5,809 bases of DNA from JAMORN01 sp027063545 [NCBI: bacterium] (GTDB taxonomy: Bacteria; JAMORN01), in NCBI GenBank assembly GCA_027063545.1, contig JAMORN010000171.1, positions 1 through 5,809 of the forward strand. Direction: 5' to 3'. The position numbers and the translations under genes are program-made. This document shows, piece after piece, positions 1 to 5,809 of the stretch (the stretch's first letter is position 1; each line of letters begins with the position of its first letter). A model generated the notes under the pieces. The model did not search any database. It had not been told where the DNA came from and saw nothing but the letters and a program-made list of their open reading frames with translations.

Positions 1-241
1 GTATTTCAATAACTATAAAATTCTGTAAATACATATAAACAAAATATAAAAAATAAACAAAATGTAAAACTAGAGAAACTATATTTATGGCTGTAAATCC
101 TTTTTCATCTATCTCAATGGCCACATCCTCCAAATTTCTATAAAACTCATCTATTAATTCATTTAAATCGTATCTAAAGCCTCTTGATACAACAACACCA
201 GCCTGAAATAGAATTATAATAATTGTTATTATTGCGAGCAT
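1..241 (-). CDS. Partial membrane protein of unknown function (N-terminal 80 residues; continues beyond left edge)
   Basis: An open frame without stops runs from an ATG at 241-239 to the left edge, giving 80 codons. I do not recognise the family. Residues 2-18 form a strongly hydrophobic segment (signal anchor or uncleaved signal). Residues 22-48 are hydrophilic, acidic and probably helical, and residues 52-78 form a second hydrophobic segment rich in V, F, Y and L. This gives a hairpin with a short soluble loop of about 30 residues. The ATG is the only one in the frame before an upstream in-frame stop at 256-254. It lies 13 nt inside the end of the EIIA gene in a different reading frame, which suggests translational coupling. 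No good Shine-Dalgarno sequence precedes it. The intact frame, hydrophobic pattern and operon position support a real gene. The function is open. Confidence 0.65.
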   Translation of the reverse strand, partial: MLAIITIIIILFQAGVVVSRGFRYDLNELIDEFYRNLEDVAIEIDEKGFTAINIVSLVLHFVYFLYFVYMYLQNFIVIEI

Positions 242-732
242 AGTTCTATTAGTCTATTATAAAAATCCTCTGATGATTCTGATTTTAAAAGATAATTTAT
301 ATTATTCTCTTCCATAAATATAGATGTTATAAGTGGTAAAATTTCTGTTCTTTTTGTACAATAAGCATCTTGATTATAGCCTATTAAAAATAAAAATTTT
401 ACCTCTCTATCATCAAATTCACTTATATAATCCTCTACGCCACCTTTTATAAAAACAGCAACTAAAATAATCTCTTTAGAATAGCTATAATCAAAAAATA
501 TACCATGAGGTATGGCTAGATAATTACCTATAGCTGTAATATTAGGAATCTCTTTTTCTTTTTTTAAAATTGATTCTTTTAAAGCTTCAATAGGTTTTAT
601 TTCTGGATATATATCCTCTATTTTATTAAAAACAAATTCGAATAAATGGTCCTTTTTTATAGTATCTTCAATATAAAATACTAAATCTTTATCTAAAAAC
701 TCTTTTAATGATTTTTTCTTATTCTCTTTCAT
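229..732 (-). CDS. PTS EIIA type-2 domain protein (fructose/mannitol/PtsN-like), 167 aa
   Basis: This is a single-domain cytoplasmic protein of the family that accepts phosphate from HPr on a histidine and passes it to EIIB or acts as a regulator. Residues 66-77 read TAIGNYLAIPHG, the family's active-site signature, with His76 as the phosphorylation site. The length is close to PtsN (about 160 aa), and no EIIB or EIIC partner is visible. The ATG at 732-730 is chosen because AGGAGAG lies 8 nt upstream and because it follows the preceding stop by 2 nt. An in-frame ATG 13 codons earlier lies inside the previous gene. By eye alignment, the supporting Arg of the family is replaced by Lys57 or Lys58, and the second conserved His (His120 region of E. 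coli PtsN) by Glu130, so phosphotransfer could be altered. A regulatory role is inference; the family assignment is firm. Confidence 0.88.
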   Translation of the reverse strand: MKENKKKSLKEFLDKDLVFYIEDTIKKDHLFEFVFNKIEDIYPEIKPIEALKESILKKEKEIPNITAIGNYLAIPHGIFFDYSYSKEIILVAVFIKGGVEDYISEFDDREVKFLFLIGYNQDAYCTKRTEILPLITSIFMEENNINYLLKSESSEDFYNRLIELCSQ

Positions 733-734
733 CC

Positions 735-3700
735 CTAAAACTCTCCTGATAAAGATAAATAAAACTTCCAATCACCATCAAAGCTATCTTTTCCTATATT
801 TTTCAAATATATAGGCTTTGCCCAATCAAATTTTAAAATAAAATATGGGTATAAATTTATCCTATAACCTAATCCTGTACCTATATGATAATTATCTACA
901 GACTTTAATTCATCATAATTATTATAACAAGCTGCTATATCTAAAAATATATCACCTTGAATATAACTCAACCTAAATCTAAAAGGAAAATAAAAATCTA
1001 TGTTAGAAATAAAAGGGAATCTAAACTCCATATTTGTCATAAAAAAATTATGGGTCTTTAACTCAAAAATATCATAGCCTCTAAAAGGTACAACAACGTC
1101 AAAATTACTAAAAGCATCTAATGAATAGTCTAAATTTTCATATTTAGGTATACGAGATGGATTTATTGTGAAATATTCTCCTCCTAAGTAATAATACTTA
1201 AAATTTTCACCCCTAATAGGCTTTGTATAACCTGATAGAAATCTTGTTGCCAGTGTATAGCTTCTCTTAAATCTAAAATACTTTCTTAGATCTATATTCA
1301 TTTCCCCTATACTATTTTTTAAATAAGCATCAGATATTGACTTTAAATTAATATCTATATACGTCCCATTTACAGGTCCATATACATCATATATTCTATT
1401 ATCTGTATTATAACCTGTTGATAAAGAAATAAAAGGCTTCTTTTTATAAGCTGCTAAATCTTCAGTTTCTGTTACCATCGTATATATACCATAATAATCC
1501 TCAAAAGAAATATCAATCTTATGTCTAACAATAAGATAAGGATTAAATATAAAATATAAAGAATTATAAACAGATAAAGGATATTTTATCCCTAGAAATG
1601 CCCAATTTTTAATATCATAATAATAGGTATATATAAAACTATCGGGAACCATAAAATATATAGGATATCTTCCTATACCCAAGTAATAATCTGGACGCTT
1701 AGATAAATACTGATAAAAAAATGAAAAATTCAGGTCTCTATCTATATCTTTTATTTCCATATTACTATTGAATGATAAATATATTCTATTATTTCCTAAT
1801 TCATCGCTCACAATTATATTTCCTAAAAGAGTCACTCCTGTAAGAATCTGGTAGTATAAAGCCATATATATAAAATCTATTGAATACTCGGGTTTATACT
1901 CACTTTTTTCGTATAATGTATCTGAAGAAGGTGCTACTAAAACATGAAGAGTATCTTTTTTGTTCTCTATATGAAGTTTTCTTTTTTCTTTTTCAAAATC
2001 TTTTATTAACTTTTCTATTTTCTTTGAAATATTTTTATTTGATTTTATTTTAGTTATCTTATACTCTACTTTCTTATCTATAAAATCGGAAATTCCCTCT
2101 GCTTTAGGCAAACTATTGAATCTATACTTAAACAAAGAATCTATATCTTCTATATATACATCAAATGTAAATTCATTTAGATAGTTTAAAACAATCTTAT
2201 TTTTTCCTATGGAAAAATTTCTTATATTTCTATATGAATTTGTAATATAATAAGATCTTTTTGTATTTAAATCTAGTACTTTAATATTTCCTATTCCTGA
2301 AGAATAATTTATAAACAATATTGTAGAATCATTATTATAAAAAACAGGGTTGTCTATCTTATATTTTGAAGAATAAATAACCTCACTTTCCCCATTTGAT
2401 AGATCGTATCTTATTAAAAGATAATGGGTTTTATAATTCCAAACATTGTCCATATTATCAAAATATTCTTTTACAAAAACAATATATCTACCATCTGGTG
2501 AAAAACTAGGGGAATATTCTTTACTATAATCTACACCTATTTTAATTAAAGAATTCTTTGAATAATCATATATACCTATAAAAGGGCGATTCTTTTCATC
2601 TATACTTTCAAAAGCAATAGTATAATCATCCATTGGCGAAGGCTTAGGATTTTTTAAAACTTCTATATTTTTAAATCTTAATTTTTTTACTATTTTATTT
2701 TTCTTTACCGAATACACTATTATCTCATCTTTACCATTTATGGTAGCTGAATAATATATAGTATCTTTATATGGATTCCATGAAATCTTAGAATAAAATG
2801 GGTGAAAACTTTCATAGTTTTTTATAACATCTTGCTTTATCTTTTTTATTACCTTCTTCTGTTTTACATCATATATAAAAATTGCGTCATAATCATCTCT
2901 GTCTGTAAAATAAGCAATCAAAGAATCATTATGATTGATTGAAGGGTTTACATTATATAATGTTAAATCTTTAATATGCTTTGTGATAGGTTTTCCATAA
3001 AAGTTTAAGTTATAGCTTTTATAATTAAACTTTGACCAGTACTTCTCTTTTAAATATATTTTCCAATCATCTACAGCATCCTCAAACTTCTCTCCAAAAA
3101 CCTTCTTAAATGTGTCGTAAAATCTATTAGAATACCAGTCTAATGAGGATTTATTATTACTTCCAAAAAAGAATTCTTTTATAAATAAAAATAATGTAGA
3201 CTCAGAATACTTTTCAGATAAATAATATATAAAACTCTGTCCTAGTTTATACATCATAAATCCAGAAGATGAACTTAAATCTATTTTATCTAAAATACCA
3301 GAAATAACTAATTCTCTTATATAAATATCCGTCTCATTATCCCATCCTAAAGAAGTATACTCACATAACCCTTCATGAAACCATAATGGAAACATCCATA
3401 ATATAGAAAATAGATTATATTTACCATATTTAGATGAAACCATATCATAAATAAAAGCATGGGTAAGCTCATGATGTAAAACATGTCTAAAATCGTAATA
3501 ATCTCCACTAAATGGGACAACTATTCTATACTTTACACTCTCTGTAAAACCACCAACCCCTTCTCCTATATATTGAAGTACAATGTTTGTCTGTTGAAAT
3601 TCAAAAGGTGTAGCATAGATAATAACACTAAATTTTTGAGATGGATAATATCTAAATCTGGTAACTAGGTTAGAATAAGCTCTTTCCAAGAAAAAAGCAG

Positions 3701-3869
3701 CTTTTTGAGCTAAAACATAACTATTATTGTAAAAAAATATTCTAAAATGCTCTGTTTCTATATAATACCAGTTAAGGTCTTTATATTGAACCTTATTATA
3801 TCCCCAGCTTTGTATAGAAAAAGTTAATAAAAAAAGAAAAATAACAAAAAATCCTTTTATCTTTTTCAT
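735..3869 (-). CDS. Outer-membrane protein with MA-type metallopeptidase domain, TolB-like propeller and Omp85-like barrel, 1044 aa
   Basis: A Sec signal peptide covers residues 1-23 (lysines, hydrophobic core, likely cleavage after SWG). Residues 30-280 resemble the peptidase MA (gluzincin) family: HELTH at 133-137 supplies two zinc-binding histidines and the catalytic Glu134, and Glu166 in WFHEGLCEY is the likely third ligand. Residues 305-580 hold about six PD40/TolB-like propeller blades, the clearest being SPSFSPDGRYIVF at 453-465. A Lys/Glu-rich linker (about 597-640) leads to a C-terminal beta-barrel with alternating aromatic strands. The barrel has an Omp85/BamA-like FRGY at 929-932 and ends in phenylalanine, as expected for a BAM-recognised strand. 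The protein therefore probably sits in the outer membrane with the peptidase and propeller in the periplasm. Substrate is unknown. The ATG overlaps the stop of the cyclase gene in an ATGA, pointing to coupled translation, and is preceded by AGAGAAG. The domain order is known from other diderm bacteria but is functionally uncharacterised as far as I know. Confidence 0.88.
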   Translation of the reverse strand: MKKIKGFFVIFLFLLTFSIQSWGYNKVQYKDLNWYYIETEHFRIFFYNNSYVLAQKAAFFLERAYSNLVTRFRYYPSQKFSVIIYATPFEFQQTNIVLQYIGEGVGGFTESVKYRIVVPFSGDYYDFRHVLHHELTHAFIYDMVSSKYGKYNLFSILWMFPLWFHEGLCEYTSLGWDNETDIYIRELVISGILDKIDLSSSSGFMMYKLGQSFIYYLSEKYSESTLFLFIKEFFFGSNNKSSLDWYSNRFYDTFKKVFGEKFEDAVDDWKIYLKEKYWSKFNYKSYNLNFYGKPITKHIKDLTLYNVNPSINHNDSLIAYFTDRDDYDAIFIYDVKQKKVIKKIKQDVIKNYESFHPFYSKISWNPYKDTIYYSATINGKDEIIVYSVKKNKIVKKLRFKNIEVLKNPKPSPMDDYTIAFESIDEKNRPFIGIYDYSKNSLIKIGVDYSKEYSPSFSPDGRYIVFVKEYFDNMDNVWNYKTHYLLIRYDLSNGESEVIYSSKYKIDNPVFYNNDSTILFINYSSGIGNIKVLDLNTKRSYYITNSYRNIRNFSIGKNKIVLNYLNEFTFDVYIEDIDSLFKYRFNSLPKAEGISDFIDKKVEYKITKIKSNKNISKKIEKLIKDFEKEKRKLHIENKKDTLHVLVAPSSDTLYEKSEYKPEYSIDFIYMALYYQILTGVTLLGNIIVSDELGNNRIYLSFNSNMEIKDIDRDLNFSFFYQYLSKRPDYYLGIGRYPIYFMVPDSFIYTYYYDIKNWAFLGIKYPLSVYNSLYFIFNPYLIVRHKIDISFEDYYGIYTMVTETEDLAAYKKKPFISLSTGYNTDNRIYDVYGPVNGTYIDINLKSISDAYLKNSIGEMNIDLRKYFRFKRSYTLATRFLSGYTKPIRGENFKYYYLGGEYFTINPSRIPKYENLDYSLDAFSNFDVVVPFRGYDIFELKTHNFFMTNMEFRFPFISNIDFYFPFRFRLSYIQGDIFLDIAACYNNYDELKSVDNYHIGTGLGYRINLYPYFILKFDWAKPIYLKNIGKDSFDGDWKFYLSLSGEF
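741..747 (-). promoter_or_regulatory. Ribosome binding site of the EIIA gene
   Basis: The minus strand reads AGGAGAG here, a near-consensus Shine-Dalgarno sequence 8 nt before the ATG at 732-730. It overlaps the last codons (Gly-Glu-Phe) of the upstream gene. This site decides the EIIA start in favour of the 167-residue form. Confidence 0.8.
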
Positions 3870-5197
3870 ATCTTCTCTAATTTATATATATTAGAAATAT
3901 CTTCATTTATTCCTTTTAAATTAAACTCTCCTATTTTTGAATATACAACATTTATATTATTATTATCAAGAAATTCTTTTAAATCATCAGAAAAGGCAAC
4001 TACTATATCATCTTTTATATAGTCTGACAATTCGTTCTTAAATATACTAAGAATTCTTTCTGCTTTATTTACAGCTACCCCAATAGCTGTATATGTTTTT
4101 CTCATCCCTTCTCCAAATACTCCAACACCTACTTCTCCATAAGTGATACTAAATATAAAATGAACATTATCTTTTACTATTAAAGAAGAAAATTCCTTCA
4201 CTATAAGTGTCTGAAATTGATTTAAAATGTAGTGAATAAAATTTTCTAAATTTTTATAGACTTCCTTTGGTGTTTTACTGTCCAGTTCAAATCTTACAAT
4301 AAAGTTATCAGCAACAAATTTATCTAACACAGCACCATTATAGTACACAGACTCTTCTATTATATTATAATATAATCCCAAAAATTTGAGCCAATCCTCA
4401 TCTTTTGTTTTATAGTAAAATTCAGAAAACTCTTTAAAGCATCCCATAACCACTATACTCTTTTTCTTCTTAATCTCCTTCACATTAATAGATTCTTCAA
4501 TTATTTTGCTATCTATTAACTCTCTATATATTTTATTAATTGTTATTAACGATTTTATTCTCTCTATAGAATATTTTAGTCTTTCAGATATAATTTCATA
4601 GAAATTGCTATGCAAATAGTATAAAAGAAAAAATACATTATAAGAAGTAAATTTTAAAATCTCATCAGATAAATCAACCCTATATCCTTTGTAGTAAGAA
4701 TATACAATTATTAAAATATAAAACGGATAAAATAGTAAATATTGAATTAAATAATTACTATATGTTATAACTTTAACTCCTATAATTACTAAAAAATATA
4801 TATAAAAAATTGGTGATTCCGTGCCCTTATCAAAAAACATCATTAAAGTAGGACCTAAATACATATAAATTACATCTATAATAAAAAATTTTTTAAAGAA
4901 ATTAACATCATAATACTGTTCTTTAAGTTTAGGGATTACTAAATAGAAAACTCCTATTGAATATATTAAATGAACAAATAATGAAAAAATAGCTCCATAA
5001 AAAAAAGTTTTTGTTTCAAATCCTAAAAAATAAGAAAAAATAGCTAATAAGAATAAAACAATTATTCCAATATTTCTATATAGATAATAATAATAAGCTG
5101 TTCTATACCTAGTTTCTATATCATCTAAAACAATCTTTGTCTTTATATTTTCTAAATCTGTAAGATTATAAAAAAAACGTTCTATTAACCTTGTCAT
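3866..5197 (-). CDS. Membrane-bound class III nucleotide cyclase, C2-like (lacks first metal Asp), 443 aa
   Basis: A cytoplasmic N-terminus of about 42 residues precedes six predicted transmembrane helices (about 43-60, 64-87, 103-122, 128-146, 149-168, 180-198). A charged helix follows (200-245), resembling the linker that dimerises cyclase domains, then a class III adenylyl/guanylyl cyclase domain (246-443). The strand that normally reads F-x-D-I-x-G-F reads VVMGCFKEFSEF, so Cys253 replaces the first metal-binding Asp. The second motif reads LDKFVADNF: Lys293 (the purine-contacting position) and Asp297 remain. YTAIGVAVNKAER at 369-381 keeps Asn377 and Arg381, the transition-state residues. 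LKG at 427-429 keeps the phosphate-contacting lysine. This pattern resembles the C2 half of animal adenylyl cyclases, and a homodimer should be inactive or weak. The gene lies 4 nt after the neighbouring C1-like cyclase gene, its likely partner. Only a weak AGG lies before the start. The product may be cAMP; nucleotide choice is uncertain. Confidence 0.87.
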   Translation of the reverse strand: MTRLIERFFYNLTDLENIKTKIVLDDIETRYRTAYYYYLYRNIGIIVLFLLAIFSYFLGFETKTFFYGAIFSLFVHLIYSIGVFYLVIPKLKEQYYDVNFFKKFFIIDVIYMYLGPTLMMFFDKGTESPIFYIYFLVIIGVKVITYSNYLIQYLLFYPFYILIIVYSYYKGYRVDLSDEILKFTSYNVFFLLYYLHSNFYEIISERLKYSIERIKSLITINKIYRELIDSKIIEESINVKEIKKKKSIVVMGCFKEFSEFYYKTKDEDWLKFLGLYYNIIEESVYYNGAVLDKFVADNFIVRFELDSKTPKEVYKNLENFIHYILNQFQTLIVKEFSSLIVKDNVHFIFSITYGEVGVGVFGEGMRKTYTAIGVAVNKAERILSIFKNELSDYIKDDIVVAFSDDLKEFLDNNNINVVYSKIGEFNLKGINEDISNIYKLEKI

Positions 5198-5201
5198 AAC
5201 A

Positions 5202-5809
5202 TTAAACCTGTATTCTATATATTGTTAACTCTCTGTTTCTAACAACACCTACTTCTATCTCATCTAATATCTTCACATTATCTATCTTAAACTCTTTTAT
5301 TATATTTAAAACTTCCTTTGTAACAAGTATCACATTTTCATCATCATTAAATGTTTTCCCAAACTTTTCTATTATATGAGCTTCTTCTATTGATTCTCCC
5401 ACACTAGAAAAAGTTTTTCTTCTTCCTTTACCCATAATTCCAATACTTACCTCTCCTATTGTTATAACAAAAACTAATTTCAATAGATTCTTTGGAAAAT
5501 ATTTTTTAAATTCATCCATTATTTTATTATCAAGATCTCTTATTATATCTCTTATAGTATATATAGCATTTAAAACTTTAATTCTATTCTTTGTTCTTAT
5601 ATCTTCATGGGTATATCCATAGATTGCTAAAAAACCATCTCCTATAAATTTATCTATTATTCCATTATACCTAGATACATTTCTAGAAACAATAGTATAA
5701 AAAGTGTTTAAAAAATTAAAAATTATATGATCTGGGGCATTATGTAAAAAATGAGTAGACCTTCTTATATCCCCTATCATTACAACTAGATGTTTAGTCT
5801 CTATTAATT
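5202..5809 (-). CDS. Class III nucleotide cyclase domain, C1-like (lacks transition-state Asn/Arg); 5' end beyond right edge
   Basis: The frame is open to the right edge, and the residues before the first ATG (ETKHLVVMIGDIRRST) continue the first beta-strand of the cyclase fold. The true start therefore lies outside the window and the ATG at 5780-5778 is internal. Numbering from that Met, Asp4 is the first metal ligand, and IDKFIGDGFLAIYG (42-55) supplies Lys44 and the second metal ligand Asp48. GEVSIGIMG at 109-117 is the usual dimerisation-arm region. The motif that normally reads YTVIGDTVNLAARLE reads FSSVGESIEEAHIIE (124-138), so the transition-state Asn is Glu132 and the Arg is Ile136. 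The LKG lysine near the C-terminus is also absent (EVGVVRN region). It therefore has the metal site but not the other half of the catalytic site, as the C1 domain of animal adenylyl cyclases does. The next gene has exactly the missing residues. What precedes the domain cannot be seen. Confidence 0.87.
   Translation of the reverse strand, partial: LIETKHLVVMIGDIRRSTHFLHNAPDHIIFNFLNTFYTIVSRNVSRYNGIIDKFIGDGFLAIYGYTHEDIRTKNRIKVLNAIYTIRDIIRDLDNKIMDEFKKYFPKNLLKLVFVITIGEVSIGIMGKGRRKTFSSVGESIEEAHIIEKFGKTFNDDENVILVTKEVLNIIKEFKIDNVKILDEIEVGVVRNRELTIYRIQV

Noticed and set aside
733-771. Thirteen-codon N-terminal extension of the EIIA protein from an earlier ATG
   Set aside because: It overlaps the end of the barrel gene, its hydrophobic sequence does not fit the EIIA fold, and a strong Shine-Dalgarno sequence sits just before the later ATG.
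3483-3668. 61-codon open frame on the plus strand
   Set aside because: It lies entirely inside the metallopeptidase domain coding region on the other strand, has no ribosome binding site or recognisable motif, and is a chance frame.
1500-3869. Prolyl oligopeptidase-type serine peptidase suggested by the propeller
   Set aside because: There is no alpha/beta-hydrolase domain with a GxSxG motif after the propeller; the C-terminal part is a beta-barrel and the peptidase signature is the N-terminal HELTH zinc motif.
5195-5230. Programmed frameshift fusing the two cyclase genes into one chain
   Set aside because: The two genes are in different frames with a short overlap region, but I see no slippery heptamer or clear downstream stem, and the second gene has its own ATG. 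Separate proteins are the simpler reading.
1-5809. Repeats, CRISPR array, insertion sequence, tRNA, terminator or riboswitch
   Set aside because: The many A- and T-rich runs reflect base composition. I found no regularly spaced repeats, paired inverted ends, clover-leaf sequence or GC-rich hairpin followed by a T run between genes.

Overview
The window is a very AT-rich (roughly one quarter G+C by eye) stretch of a bacterial genome in which every supported gene is on the minus strand. The genes sit nose to tail with gaps of 2-4 nt or short overlaps, so this is almost certainly one transcription unit read from right to left. The organism is Gram-negative in envelope type, because one gene encodes a signal-peptide-bearing protein with a carboxy-terminal outer-membrane beta-barrel ending in phenylalanine. 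Heavy use of ATA, AGA and TTA codons and a protein composition rich in I, K, Y and N fit a low-GC lineage. I cannot name the phylum from the sequence.

In transcription order: (1) 5809-5202, a class III nucleotide cyclase catalytic domain whose 5' end lies beyond the right edge; (2) 5197-3866, a six-helix membrane protein ending in a second class III cyclase domain; (3) 3869-735, a large secreted or outer-membrane protein combining a gluzincin metallopeptidase domain, a TolB-like six-bladed propeller and an Omp85-like barrel; (4) 732-229, a fructose/mannitol/PtsN-type PTS EIIA domain protein; (5) 241-1, the start of an unrecognised membrane protein that runs off the left edge.

The most striking point is that the two neighbouring cyclase domains are degenerate in complementary ways. 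The right-hand one keeps both metal-binding aspartates but has lost the transition-state Asn and Arg. The left-hand one keeps Asn, Arg and two substrate-contacting lysines but has lost the first metal aspartate. Together they can build one composite active site, as the C1 and C2 domains of animal membrane adenylyl cyclases do. The gene order C1 / six helices + C2 also matches the C1-M2-C2 order of those enzymes, but split over two genes. I infer that they form an obligate heterodimeric, membrane-bound cyclase.

The rest of the operon suggests an envelope-linked signalling unit: a membrane cyclase pair, an outer-membrane peptidase/propeller/barrel protein, and a phosphotransferase EIIA domain that keeps its active histidine but seems to have lost its two supporting residues. 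That functional link is inference from gene order only. No RNA genes, mobile elements, CRISPR arrays, promoters or terminators were recognised, and there is no gene-free stretch longer than a few bases.
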